From Methanobacteriota archaeon (GTDB lineage Archaea > Thermoplasmatota > Thermoplasmata > RBG-16-68-12 > JAJISG01): a DNA stretch of 64,000 bases. The notes beneath the pieces were generated by a model. That model searched no databases. It was not told where the DNA came from and saw only the letters and a program-made list of their open reading frames with translations. Positions 8,193 to 16,936 of the stretch are shown piece after piece. The DNA lies in contig JAUVFR010000002.1 in the NCBI GenBank assembly GCA_030594205.1, positions 41,538 through 105,537 on the forward strand. Direction: 5' to 3'. How positions within the stretch are numbered: the first letter of the stretch is position 1; each line of letters begins with the position of its first letter. The position numbers and the translations under genes were made by a program.

Positions 8193-8365
8193 GCGCCTCT
8201 CCTCCCGGGCCTCACAGCGAGGCAGTCGTGTATAGGCGCCATCTGGCTAAAAGCCGTTTCGCTGGCTTTGGGATTTGGGATCACGTCGGCCGCCCGAGCG
8301 GCCGCCAAAACACTTTTATAAGCAACCGGGCCTACCCCGGGTTCCGGCTTCGCCGGAGGGAAGGG

Positions 8366-9364
8366 ATGGGAATGGTCTTCAGCCGAGGGCAGGCTGGCTA
8401 TGGTGTCCCCGGGGCGACCTGGCCCCAACCGTCAACGCTAACCCTACGCGACGATCGGCGTGGTGTCTATCGATTCGACCCGCGCTTGGAAGACTTCGCC
8501 TCACTCCGAAGGAAGGGGCCCTATTCGTTCTGGGGCTCCATGAAGTACACCTTCCTCCTCTCCCTCATGCTGTGGTGGATCCCCCTCTTTGGCCCCATGA
8601 TCGCCGGCTACGTCGGCGGTCGAAAGGCCGGGAACCAGTGGAGGGGGGCCCTGGCCGCCGTCATCCCGGTGGTGGCCATCTGGATCATCTCCCTGATCGT
8701 CATCAGCTCCGCGGAGTTCCCCGAGCTGCAGAACCTCTTCACCCTGCCGGCCTTCATCCTATACGGCTTCGGGACGATCATTCCTCCCATCGCCCCGTAC
8801 ATGCACTTCCTGGTGGACTACCTCACGGCCTTCGTGGTGGCCCTCCAGCAGACCGCCGTGATGGGCTTCAACGGCTACCTTGTCACGATCATCTTCGCCT
8901 ACATCGGTGGTCTCGTGGCCGCCCAGGTGTACCAGGAGCGCAAGGTCCAGGCGGAGGAGGAGCCCGTCCCGGTGACTTACCAGGTGAACGCGCCCCCCGT
9001 GGCCGCTGTGCAACCGGTGCAGCAGGTCCCGTTGATGCCCGCCGTCGCCCCGGCCTGGTACGGCGTCCATGGCGAGCAGTACGACCAATACCGGCGCATC
9101 CCTCTCGTTTCGCCCTACGAGCGGGAGGAGGAGTATTACGAGCCTCCCCGTCGCGCCCCACGGACGCCTCGCTGGTTCCGTCGGCAGCCGCCGCCGCCAC
9201 CCGAGGAGGCCTACGAGCCCCGAGAGCCCTACGAGCCGGAGGCCGAGACCCGTCCGAGGCAGGAGTCCCCCTCCCGCCGTCGCGGGCGCCGGTTGCGGCA
9301 GGAGGACCTTATTCGCCGATTGGTGGACCGGGCCCTCCGCGACTTCAACCAGGCCACACGTTGA
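8366..9364 (+). CDS. Multi-spanning membrane protein with a proline/charged cytoplasmic tail
   Basis: About 332 residues. Residues about 55-190 hold several hydrophobic segments (FLLSLMLWWIPLFGPMIAGY, GALAAVIPVVAIWIISLIVI, AFILYGFGTIIPPIAPY, VTIIFAYIGGLVAAQV). The C-terminal half is a low-complexity tail rich in Pro, Glu, Tyr and Arg (PPPPPEEAYEPREPYEPE), ending in a short basic helix. I chose the ATG at 8366 because it follows GGAGGGAAGGG and lies about 50 nt after a TATA box (acttttataagc, 8311-8322). The product is not recognised; the GYVGGRKAG motif suggests a small-molecule or structural membrane protein. Transcription factor S follows 61 nt downstream. Confidence 0.72.
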   Translation: MGMVFSRGQAGYGVPGATWPQPSTLTLRDDRRGVYRFDPRLEDFASLRRKGPYSFWGSMKYTFLLSLMLWWIPLFGPMIAGYVGGRKAGNQWRGALAAVIPVVAIWIISLIVISSAEFPELQNLFTLPAFILYGFGTIIPPIAPYMHFLVDYLTAFVVALQQTAVMGFNGYLVTIIFAYIGGLVAAQVYQERKVQAEEEPVPVTYQVNAPPVAAVQPVQQVPLMPAVAPAWYGVHGEQYDQYRRIPLVSPYEREEEYYEPPRRAPRTPRWFRRQPPPPPEEAYEPREPYEPEAETRPRQESPSRRRGRRLRQEDLIRRLVDRALRDFNQATR

Positions 9365-9425
9365 TTATCATGGAACGGGACCCAGTGGGAAAGTTTCTTA
9401 CCCGAGCCTCTCGTGGCATCCGCCG

Positions 9426-9743
9426 ATGTTCTGCCCGAAATGCGGCTCGCTGATGTACCCCCACGGGGGCAAACTCGTCTGTCACAAGGAGGGCTGTGGC
9501 TTCGAACGCGGCATGACCGCAAAGGACAGCGCGATGTCCCGGGTCCTGACCGAGGCCCTGGAGCCGCCGGAACCGCTGGTGTTGGACGAGATCGCAGGGG
9601 CCCTCCCCCGAACCCGCATCGAGTGTCCGAAGTGTGGGAATTTCGAGGCGATGTGGTACATGCGGCAGACCCGATCCTCGGACGAACCGGAGACGCGGAT
9701 TTACCGATGCACCAGCTGTAGTCACACCTGGCGGGAGTACTGA
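9426..9743 (+). CDS. tfs: Transcription factor S (TFS, RPB9/TFIIS-like)
   Basis: Archaeal RNA-polymerase cleavage factor that rescues backtracked elongation complexes by stimulating 3' cleavage of the nascent RNA. The 105-residue protein has an N-terminal zinc ribbon (MFCPKCGSLM, then CHKEGCG) and a C-terminal TFIIS-type ribbon with CPKCG and CTSCSHTW. The acidic catalytic hairpin TRSSDEPET carries the adjacent Asp-Glu pair typical of TFS and TFIIS. Length matches the family. PCNA lies downstream, an arrangement common in euryarchaea, and both genes face the same way. Confidence 0.94.
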   Translation: MFCPKCGSLMYPHGGKLVCHKEGCGFERGMTAKDSAMSRVLTEALEPPEPLVLDEIAGALPRTRIECPKCGNFEAMWYMRQTRSSDEPETRIYRCTSCSHTWREY

Positions 9744-9838
9744 GGAAGACCCGCCCGGCGCGTTTTCCTGCGTCTCTTGGGGCGCCCCGCCATAGGTTTA
9801 ATATCGCCGTGGGTTTAGGAAGGCGACTGGGGGAGCCG

Positions 9839-10576
9839 ATGTTCAGCGCCAAGATTCGTTCCGAGGTTCTCAAGGAGATCACCGACGTCATTTCTACCCT
9901 CGTCGACGAGGCCAAGTTCAACCTGGCGGCCGACTCCCTCACCGTCCGGGCGGTTGACCCCGCCCACGTGGCCATGGTAGACATGACTATCGGGAAGGAC
10001 GCCTTCGAGGACTTCAAGGCGGACGAGGGCGAGCTGGGGTTGGACCTAGACAAGATCAAGGAGGTTCTCCGCCTCGCCCGCGCGGGGGACGTCATCAGCC
10101 TGGAGCACGACGAGGACCGGAACCGTCTCGTGGTCCGGGTTGGGAACATCACCCGCCACATGGCCCTGGTGGATACGGCGGGCATGTCCGACCCGAAGGT
10201 CCCCAACCTCGACCTGCCGGCCAAGCTCGTCGTGCGGACGGACGAGCTGCGTCAGGGCATCAAGGCGTCGGAGAGCGTGTCGGACCACATCGCCCTCTTG
10301 GCCACCCCCGACGGCTTCGAGATGGTCTCTGAGGGGGATGCGGATTCGGTGCGTCTGGATCTCCCCAAGGATCTCCTAGACGAGCTGCAGTCCAAGGAAA
10401 AGGTCCGGTCCCTCTTCCCACTGGATTACTTCTCCAACATGGTGAAGGCGCTGAGCAGCGCCAAGACGGTCACGATCTTCCTCGGCAACGACTACCCCGT
10501 CCGCATCGAGTTTGGGCTGGCGGGGGATGCTGGCAATGCTACTTTCCTCTTGGCTCCCCGCATCGAGAGTGAATAG
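9839..10576 (+). CDS. pcn: DNA polymerase sliding clamp (PCNA)
   Basis: Homotrimeric ring that tethers replicative polymerase, ligase, FEN1 and other partners to DNA. The 245-residue protein has the usual two-domain clamp fold, recognisable from FSAKIRSEVLKEITDVIS, LTVRAVDPAHVAMVD, the interdomain region and the C-terminal LGNDYPVRIEF and FLLAPRIE segments that form the partner-binding surface. The upstream in-frame GTG at 9809 would add ten residues that PCNA does not have, so the ATG at 9839 is preferred. A TATA-like gtttaatatc (9796-9805) precedes it. There is no intein, although a homing-endonuclease-like gene follows 81 nt downstream. Confidence 0.96.
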   Translation: MFSAKIRSEVLKEITDVISTLVDEAKFNLAADSLTVRAVDPAHVAMVDMTIGKDAFEDFKADEGELGLDLDKIKEVLRLARAGDVISLEHDEDRNRLVVRVGNITRHMALVDTAGMSDPKVPNLDLPAKLVVRTDELRQGIKASESVSDHIALLATPDGFEMVSEGDADSVRLDLPKDLLDELQSKEKVRSLFPLDYFSNMVKALSSAKTVTIFLGNDYPVRIEFGLAGDAGNATFLLAPRIESE

Positions 10577-10657
10577 AGATAGCACGTATCACGGTTGCTA
10601 GACGCAGTGTGCGTACAGCGAGAACCCACTTCATGAGGAATTGAGCGTGTTATCTTC

Positions 10658-11659
10658 GTGGAAGAGGAGGAGGTTCATGCCTATGCCGCAGGTGTCCTCG
10701 ATAGTGACGGATACTTCACGATCGTGAGGGACGCGTCCTTCAATCCATTTTCCCCCTACTATCGAGTGAAGATGGGGATTAAACAGCTGTGGCCGGGGCA
10801 GAGCTTGCGCTTCATCTCCGGTGTCCTCGGAGGGCGCGTTGCCATTGAGAGACGAGCCCCGGGACAGAGGACCATGGCAAGGTGGGAGCTGTACAATGAA
10901 GATGCGAGGGCTGCTATTGTTCGTGTTGTGGGTTGTCTTCTGGTGAAGAGAAGGCAAGCCATCCTGCTCCTTTGGACTCAGAATCTGTTGGCCGACGGGA
11001 GCGCGCCATATGGGACCACTCGGGATCGCGTAGAGCTGTATCGAAACGCGGTCCAGATGCTGAATCGCGGCCGCCATCCAACGTCGACCATGACCACGAG
11101 AGGAGGAGCGTCTCTCCAGCAGGCTCACAGCACTGCGGAAGACCAGCGGAACCCACCACGGATTGCATACCTTGCAGGAGTGATGGACAGCGATGGTTAT
11201 TTCAAGATGGAGAAACGGCGAGTGAAGGGCATGATCAATCCATTCTATCGCATCAAAATCGGAGCAGGACAGGTGGCACCGTCTCCCGCCATCGATCTCC
11301 TCGCGGAGACCTTTGGTGGCAGGATTCGCGTTCGTGGTGACGGGCGCAAGGGGCATCGTCCGATAGCCCATTGGGGCCTCTTCGATAAGTCGGCCGTCCC
11401 TGCCCTCGAGGCTCTCCTCCCCTACCTCGTCATCAAGGCCCCGCAGGCTCGCCTTCTTCTCCAGCTGCGGGAACTCAAGGCCCGAGGCAAGCTCGGTATC
11501 ACTGAGTGGACCCACAAGACCCGCTGGCACCGTCCCATCAAGATGCGCAAGCGCTGTTACTCGAAGGCACAGGTCCGCGCCTTCGACCGCCTTTATCGCA
11601 CCGTGAAGGCCCTGCACGCGGACAGTCCGCCGTTGACCCTACCTCAGCCCCCGGACTAG
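10658..11659 (+). CDS. Free-standing LAGLIDADG homing endonuclease-like protein
   Basis: Two LAGLIDADG-type helices are visible, AAGVLDSDGYF near residue 10 and LAGVMDSDGYF near 170, each about 160 residues apart and each followed by a similar alpha/beta half-domain (YYRVKMGIKQ and FYRIKIGAGQ). This is the layout of monomeric double-motif homing endonucleases, or of maturases derived from them. Both catalytic acidic residues (D of SDG) are kept, so it may be active. It is 333 residues from a GTG, TAG stop. It is not inside an intron or intein that I can see: PCNA before it is intact. Base composition looks less GC-rich than the flanking genes, consistent with transfer. Confidence 0.8.
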   Translation: MEEEEVHAYAAGVLDSDGYFTIVRDASFNPFSPYYRVKMGIKQLWPGQSLRFISGVLGGRVAIERRAPGQRTMARWELYNEDARAAIVRVVGCLLVKRRQAILLLWTQNLLADGSAPYGTTRDRVELYRNAVQMLNRGRHPTSTMTTRGGASLQQAHSTAEDQRNPPRIAYLAGVMDSDGYFKMEKRRVKGMINPFYRIKIGAGQVAPSPAIDLLAETFGGRIRVRGDGRKGHRPIAHWGLFDKSAVPALEALLPYLVIKAPQARLLLQLRELKARGKLGITEWTHKTRWHRPIKMRKRCYSKAQVRAFDRLYRTVKALHADSPPLTLPQPPD

Positions 11660-11674
11660 ACACGCGCCCCCTCC

Positions 11675-12289
11675 TCACCGGTTCTTCGCCACGATGTCGC
11701 TGAGGATGTCCGCCACGTCCTCGCAGTAGTCCGTGGCCTCCTCCATCTTCTCGTAGATCTCCTTGAGCTTGATGACCCGGATCGCGTCGCCCGATTCGAA
11801 GAGGGCGGCCACGGCCTCGTTCATCACCTCGTCCGCCTGGTTCTCCAGGTCGTTGACCTCCACGGCGAGTTGTTCCACCTCCGATCCCCGGGCGGGGTCC
11901 TCCACCCGGTCCAGCGCCTCCCGCAGCTTCCCCGTGGACGCCACGATGATGTCCGCCAGCCGCCGCATGGCGTCGTCGGCCGCCTCCACCCCGTAGAGAT
12001 CCAAGCGGCGGATCGTGGCATAGAGCATGTCGATGACGTCGTCCAGCCGGCTGGCCAGTCCTCGCAGGTCCTCGCGCTCGATGGGGGTCACGAAGGTGTC
12101 GTTGAGCGCCTCGTGGAGCGCGTGGACGATGGCGTCTGCCTTGTGCTCCAGGTCCTCCATGGTCGCCCGGCGGCCGGTCAGGTCCTCGAACTCCTCCATG
12201 AGGCCCTGCAGGGCCTCCGCCATCGCCTGGGCGATGCCCGCCTCCTCCTGAAGGAGGCTGAAGAATCCCTGCTCCTCCTGCCGGGGCAC
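11675..12289 (-). CDS. DUF47/PhoU-like protein, second copy
   Basis: All-helical 204-residue protein of the DUF47 (PhoU-like, formerly YkaA) family, often found next to phosphate carriers of the Pit type and thought to bind metals and regulate transport. Family segments include EDLEHKADAIVHAL, LDDVIDMLYATIRR and YEKMEEATDYCEDVADIL. A TTG start at 12313 is possible, but the GTG at 12289 is preferred because the perfect Shine-Dalgarno GGAGGTGA lies just before it and overlaps the stop of the preceding DUF47 gene. It is the last gene of an operon with an ABC transporter and a second DUF47 gene. Confidence 0.85.
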   Translation of the reverse strand: MPRQEEQGFFSLLQEEAGIAQAMAEALQGLMEEFEDLTGRRATMEDLEHKADAIVHALHEALNDTFVTPIEREDLRGLASRLDDVIDMLYATIRRLDLYGVEAADDAMRRLADIIVASTGKLREALDRVEDPARGSEVEQLAVEVNDLENQADEVMNEAVAALFESGDAIRVIKLKEIYEKMEEATDYCEDVADILSDIVAKNR

Positions 12290-12293
12290 CCCC

Positions 12294-12965
12294 TCACCTC
12301 CCCCCCAGGACAAGGATCAGAAGCTGGTCCGCCGCCTCCTTGGCGGTGTCCGCCGCCGCCTCGATCCCGTTTACGATGTCCATGAGGAGGGCCATGGCGC
12401 GGGGGTCCGGAGAGGAGCGGATGAGCTTCCGCTTGAGCTCAAAGTACTCCCCGTCGATCTTGTGCTCCAGCCGGTTGACTTCCTCCCGTCGGTCCAGGAC
12501 CACCTTCTCCTCCTGCCCGAAGGCGTCCACCGCGCCCTTCAGCGCCCGGGTCGTGTCCACCAGGTCCTTCGTCATCTCCTTCAGTCCCACCCAGAAGGGC
12601 TGGGGGACGCGGCGTTGCCACTCTAGGAGGAGCTGCAGGTTCAGCCCCGCCTGCTTCACGTAGTCCGAGATGTCGTCTACCCGACGCACGAGGAGGAGGA
12701 GGTCCTCCCGCTGCTTCGGCTCGAGGTCCCCCCGGGCCAGGGTCCGGAAGAGATCCACCTCCAGGTTGTCCGCCGCTTTCTCGTTCATGTCCAACCGGGC
12801 CAGGGCCCGGCGGATGCGGGTCCGGTCGTTCCGGAGGCAATGGCCCAGGGCGGCGTCTAGGTCCTGCGTGGAGTCCAGGACCTTCGTGAGGTGCTCCCTC
12901 ACCTGCTTCGCCGCGGTGGACTCCCGCCGTCGGAGGAGCCACCCGGTCAACGGCCTCTCACTCAA
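12294..12965 (-). CDS. DUF47/PhoU-like protein, first copy
   Basis: Second helical DUF47/PhoU-like protein, about 223 residues, with LARLDMNEKAADNLEVDLF, LVRRVDDISDYVKQAG and LEHKIDGEYFELKRKLIR. The TTG start overlaps the end of the ABC ATPase gene by 8 nt, and its TGA stop lies within the ribosome binding site of the next gene, so all are translationally coupled. Two different DUF47 proteins beside an ABC importer suggest control of an oxyanion, probably phosphate, by paired PhoU-like proteins; this is inference from context. Confidence 0.82.
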   Translation of the reverse strand: MSERPLTGWLLRRRESTAAKQVREHLTKVLDSTQDLDAALGHCLRNDRTRIRRALARLDMNEKAADNLEVDLFRTLARGDLEPKQREDLLLLVRRVDDISDYVKQAGLNLQLLLEWQRRVPQPFWVGLKEMTKDLVDTTRALKGAVDAFGQEEKVVLDRREEVNRLEHKIDGEYFELKRKLIRSSPDPRAMALLMDIVNGIEAAADTAKEAADQLLILVLGGR

Positions 12966-14058
12966 GCTTCAACGCCTCCCCCAGACCCTCGTACGGTCTC
13001 CCGTAGAGGAGCATGTTGTCGGGATTGAATTCCACGATAGCATCCTCCGATACCTTAAACCTTTCATGGGCGAGGGGCAGGTCCACGAAGATCCGGTCCC
13101 CGGTGGCTAGGCGGACGACGTAGCGGAGTTCGGAACCCAGGAAGATCTCCCCCTCCACCCGTCCCGGCAGGGTGTTCGTGGCGGTGGGGTCGCGGCCCAG
13201 TTCGAGGTACTCGGGCCGCCAGGCCAGCACCACGGGGTCCTCGGGCGCGTACCCTCCGTCCGGCACCCAGAGGTACTGCTCCCCTCGCAGGGCGACCTGT
13301 ATCAGCCCCTCCCGTCTGCGCGTCACGACGCCTTCGAGGAAGTTGTTCTCCCCCACGAAGTTGGAGGTGAAGATCTCCTTCGGTGCCTCGTACAGCTGGC
13401 GTGGGGTTCCGTCCTCGACGATGCGGCCAGCCCGCATGACCACCACACGGTCGGCGACGCTCAGGGCCTCCTCCTGGTCGTGGGTCACGTGGACGGCCGT
13501 GAGGCCGAGTTCCCTCACCAGACGCCGGAGCTGGTAGCGTAACTCCACCCGGACGCGCGAGTCCAGGGCGGACAGGGGCTCGTCCAGGATGAGGAGGTCG
13601 GCCTGGTTGGCCAGGGCCCGGGCCAGGGCCGCTTTCTGCTGCGCCCCCCCGCTGAGTTCTCCGGGGAAGAACCCCGCTTGATTCAGGAGGTCCACGAGCT
13701 CCAGCACCTCCCGCCCCACGCGTTCCATCTCCTGGGGGGGCCGACCCCGCACCCAGGGGCCGTATGTGGCGTTCTGCTTCACGGTCAGGTGGGGGAAGAG
13801 GACGATGTTCTGGAAGACGTAGCCCAGCTCCCGATCCTCTAGGGCGATGGGAAGGACGTCGCGCCCGTCGACCAAGACCTGCCCGGAGGTGGGGGGCCAG
13901 ATCCCGGCGATGATCTTGATGAGGGTGGTCTTGCCGCAGCCACTGGGACCGAGAATGGCCAGGTACTCGCCGGCCGCGACCTCCAGGTCGACGCGGTCGA
14001 CGGCGAGGATGTCCCCGAACCGCTTCGTGACCTGGCGCAGTTCAATCCGGGGCATCAT
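12958..14058 (-). CDS. ABC transporter ATP-binding protein with TOBE domain (CysA/PotA/FbpC type), copy 2
   Basis: Importer ATPase of about 366 residues. Walker A GPSGCGKTT lies near residue 36, signature LSGGAQQKAALARAL, Walker B LLILDEPLSALD and the switch His in THDQEEALSVADR. The C-terminal third is a TOBE-type beta domain (FVGENNFLEGVVTRR onward) that often binds regulators or substrate. The true start is the ATG at 14058, whose ATGA overlaps the stop of the upstream ATPase gene; the long upstream frame is not coding. It is probably a heterodimer partner of the 14055-15158 product. Confidence 0.93.
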   Translation of the reverse strand: MMPRIELRQVTKRFGDILAVDRVDLEVAAGEYLAILGPSGCGKTTLIKIIAGIWPPTSGQVLVDGRDVLPIALEDRELGYVFQNIVLFPHLTVKQNATYGPWVRGRPPQEMERVGREVLELVDLLNQAGFFPGELSGGAQQKAALARALANQADLLILDEPLSALDSRVRVELRYQLRRLVRELGLTAVHVTHDQEEALSVADRVVVMRAGRIVEDGTPRQLYEAPKEIFTSNFVGENNFLEGVVTRRREGLIQVALRGEQYLWVPDGGYAPEDPVVLAWRPEYLELGRDPTATNTLPGRVEGEIFLGSELRYVVRLATGDRIFVDLPLAHERFKVSEDAIVEFNPDNMLLYGRPYEGLGEALKLE

Positions 14059-15158
14059 TCCACCTCCAGGGCCGGGGCCAGCCCTCCCGGCGGGTGCGGG
14101 TAGAGGCGGCCGTACCCGCGCGGGAAGGAGAAGGTGACGCGCTGCCCCTCCTGGAACGCCGCGGCGTCGACGGAAGACACTTTCACCTTCGCCTCGTCCA
14201 GTCCCTCCAGAGTGACCTCCAAGGTCGTCCGCTTGCCTCCGAACAGGATGCGTTGCACGACCGCAGGGATGGCGTTCTCCCCGTCCCCGTTGAGGGAGAG
14301 ACCACACCGGTCAATCTTGACGCCCACCAAGACGGCCTCCCCCACGTCCCCGTCGACGCGATCCACGGCCAGACGGCGACCATTCCGGAGCTGGACGGTG
14401 GTGGTCTGCTCCGCCCTTTCCACGACCGTCCCCTCGAAGAAGTTGGCCTCCCCCACAAAGTGGGCGACGAACGGATCCGCCGCCTCCTCGTACACGGCCC
14501 GAGGTCGATCGTGCTGGCGCACGCGGCCCTTTCGAAGGACGAGGATGCGATCCGCGACGCTCAGGGCTTCCTCCTGGTCGTGGGTCACGTGCAGGGTGGT
14601 GATGCCCAGCTGCGTGGCCAGGTCCTTCAGCTCCCGACGCAGCTCGATGCGCAGGCGGGCGTCCAGGGCGCGGAGGGGCTCGTCGAGTAGGAGAACCCCC
14701 GCATTCGTCGCCAGGGCGCGCGAGAGGGCGGCTCGTTGCTGCATGCCCCCGCTGAGTTCCCGGGGGTAGGAGGCGCGCCGTTCGAAGAGGCGCACCAGGT
14801 CCAGCATTTCCCGTCCCACGGTCTCGATGCGATCGGGGGGCCACCCCCGGACGCTCGGGCCGAAGGTCGCGTTCTCCCAGACGGTGAGATGGTTGAACAG
14901 GGAGTAGGTCTGGGGCAGATAGGCGATGCCTCGGTCCTCCGGAGCGATGCGGTCCAGGGAGCGACCGTCGAGGGAGAGATGGCCTCGGTCGGGGCGCAGG
15001 AGCCCGGCGATCACCCGGAGGAGGGTGGTCTTCCCGGCCCCGGTGGGTCCGAGGATGACGAGGTACTCCCCGTCCTCCACCTCCAGGTTCACCTCGTCGA
15101 GGGCCACGAGGTCCCCGAAGGTTTTGCGGATGCCCTGGAGCTCCAGACGGGGCATCAC
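14055..15158 (-). CDS. ABC transporter ATP-binding protein with TOBE domain (CysA/PotA/FbpC type), copy 1
   Basis: Importer ATPase of 367 residues with Walker A GPTGAGKTT, signature LSGGMQQRAALSRAL, Walker B VLLLDEPLRALD and THDQEEALSVADR, then a TOBE-like C-terminal domain. It is a clear paralogue of the adjacent ATPase (same MMPR-ELQ start and same C-terminal plan). Its start overlaps the stop of the permease gene by an ATGA. Two separate ATPases matching a permease with two fused transmembrane domains suggest a heterodimeric motor with one ATPase per half. Spelling of substrate (iron, phosphate, thiamine, sulfate) cannot be read from the ATPase. Confidence 0.93.
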   Translation of the reverse strand: MMPRLELQGIRKTFGDLVALDEVNLEVEDGEYLVILGPTGAGKTTLLRVIAGLLRPDRGHLSLDGRSLDRIAPEDRGIAYLPQTYSLFNHLTVWENATFGPSVRGWPPDRIETVGREMLDLVRLFERRASYPRELSGGMQQRAALSRALATNAGVLLLDEPLRALDARLRIELRRELKDLATQLGITTLHVTHDQEEALSVADRILVLRKGRVRQHDRPRAVYEEAADPFVAHFVGEANFFEGTVVERAEQTTTVQLRNGRRLAVDRVDGDVGEAVLVGVKIDRCGLSLNGDGENAIPAVVQRILFGGKRTTLEVTLEGLDEAKVKVSSVDAAAFQEGQRVTFSFPRGYGRLYPHPPGGLAPALEVE

Positions 15159-16888
15159 CGCGCCCTCCAGGCCAGGTACCGCATGAGGAGCATGGCCGTC
15201 GCCGAGACCGCCATGAGGATCACGGTCGCGAGGGCGGCGGCGTAATAGTTGGGATTCGCGGGATCAAGAAGGCTCACGATGAACACAGGGGCCGTGACGA
15301 TCGCGGTCCCCGCGACGGCCAGGGTGGCGCCGGTCTCCCCGACGCTCCGGGTGAAGGCCATGATGGCCCCGGCCAAAATGGCCGGCTTGATCAGGGGGAA
15401 GGTTACGCGGCGGAAGCCCTGCAGGGGCTTCGCTCCGAGGCTCCGTGCCGTCTCCTCCAGGGCGGGGTCCAGACCCTCCAGGGCGCCCACGACGTTCCGG
15501 ACGATGAAGGGGAAGGTGAAGGCTACGTGCGCGAGGGTGACCAGGAAGAGCAGATTCGGCACCGGGGCAAACCGCAGTTGGTCAAAGAAGAGGAAGAGAG
15601 AGATGCCGAGTGCAGCGCTGGGCACCACGTAGGGGACGCTCACGAGGACGTCCAGGATGCGCTTGACGCGCGGGGAACCCCGGCGGACGATGAGAATAGC
15701 CATGGGGACGCCGAGGGCAAGGTCGATGGCCGTCGCTATCCCCGCGATGAGGAAAGAGAGGGCGATGCTGAGGTAAAAGACGCCGAAATCCGTCGGCTGG
15801 GGCGCGGTAATGACGAGGAAGCCGATGAGGAAGAAGGAGGGGATGAGGACGGCCAGGATCAGGAAGGCGAAGGAGGAGAGGTCCCGGATCTTCGGGACCG
15901 CGCCTCGACTCAGACGCCGTTCCCAGATAGGGAAGATTCTCCGAAAGGGGATGTGGGCCCGTGTGGAGAGCAGTTTCACAACCGCAAGGAGGCCGAGGGC
16001 GGAGATGATCATGATGACAGCCACGAGGGCCAGGCCGGCCGTAAGCTCCGCCGCCACGTCCTGGCATGCCGCCATCCCGCGGAGGGCGCTCCAGGCCCCG
16101 ATGAGGGCCGTGCCGGAGAGATCGCCTGATGCTGTACAGGTCGCCGGGTCGGTGCTGAAGCGCCCAATCGTGGTCAGGGCAGCCACGACGCCACCCGTGT
16201 CGCTAAGGGCCTTGGCCAGGACGAGGATGGCCCCGGTGGCGATGCCCGATCGGAAGAGGGGGAGAGTCACGGTCCGGGCGGCCGTGAGGCGGCTCGCCCC
16301 GGAGGCCCGGGCGGCCGTCTCGTACTCGATGTCGATTTCCTCCAGGATTGCGGCCAGGGAGCGGACCATGTACGGGAAGGTGGTTGTGAAGTGAAGGAGG
16401 ACGAGGATGACGAACCCGGTCGAGACGAGACCGAGGGCGCCGAAGGGTTTGTCGGCCGCCATAAGGAAAGGCGTCACCCCCCAGAAGAGGGCCACCGAGA
16501 ACCCCAAGCCGGCCGTAGGAACGGCCAACGGGAGGTCGATCAGCGTGTTAACGAAGCTCTTCCCGGGGACCCGTCGTCGCACGAGGAACCAAGCGAGGGG
16601 GAGTCCGAAGACCAGGTCCACGAGGGTGACGATGATGGCCACCTGGTAGGAGAGAAGAACCGCACCGCCGATCTGGCCCAGGGCCCCCGGCTGGATCCGG
16701 AGAAGGCTCAGGATGTCGGGGAACCCGGTGAAGATATAGGTCAGGACGAAGAGGGTGGGGAGCAGGACGAAAATGAAGAAGTAGGTGAGGACGCCACCGT
16801 ACCAACCTGCGATGACGGGCCGCCGAGAGAGGAAGTTCAGGGCGCGCCTTCGGAGTGGAGTCCCCCCCTCTTGCCCTTCCCCCAACAT
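15155..16888 (-). CDS. ABC importer permease, two fused transmembrane domains (FbpB/ThiP-like)
   Basis: The 577-residue protein contains two BPD-type permease domains in one chain. Each has the cytoplasmic EAA loop that contacts the ATPases: EYETAARASGASRLTAARTVTLP in the first half and EETARSLGAKPLQGFRRVTFP in the second, with hydrophobic helices on both sides, about twelve in total. Fused two-domain permeases of this form occur in iron(III), thiamine and some phosphonate importers. No substrate-binding protein gene lies in the window, so the substrate is unassigned; the two DUF47 proteins downstream point to phosphate or another oxyanion. It is the first gene of the operon. Confidence 0.9.
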   Translation of the reverse strand: MLGEGQEGGTPLRRRALNFLSRRPVIAGWYGGVLTYFFIFVLLPTLFVLTYIFTGFPDILSLLRIQPGALGQIGGAVLLSYQVAIIVTLVDLVFGLPLAWFLVRRRVPGKSFVNTLIDLPLAVPTAGLGFSVALFWGVTPFLMAADKPFGALGLVSTGFVILVLLHFTTTFPYMVRSLAAILEEIDIEYETAARASGASRLTAARTVTLPLFRSGIATGAILVLAKALSDTGGVVAALTTIGRFSTDPATCTASGDLSGTALIGAWSALRGMAACQDVAAELTAGLALVAVIMIISALGLLAVVKLLSTRAHIPFRRIFPIWERRLSRGAVPKIRDLSSFAFLILAVLIPSFFLIGFLVITAPQPTDFGVFYLSIALSFLIAGIATAIDLALGVPMAILIVRRGSPRVKRILDVLVSVPYVVPSAALGISLFLFFDQLRFAPVPNLLFLVTLAHVAFTFPFIVRNVVGALEGLDPALEETARSLGAKPLQGFRRVTFPLIKPAILAGAIMAFTRSVGETGATLAVAGTAIVTAPVFIVSLLDPANPNYYAAALATVILMAVSATAMLLMRYLAWRAR

Positions 16889-16936
16889 CCGTTTCCGGTG
16901 GTCCGCAACTGGCAGGGGCGTTAAAGGGTTTGCCCG

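Noticed and set aside
9839-10576. Intein inside PCNA.
   Set aside because: PCNA is 245 residues without an insert; the LAGLIDADG gene is separate and downstream.
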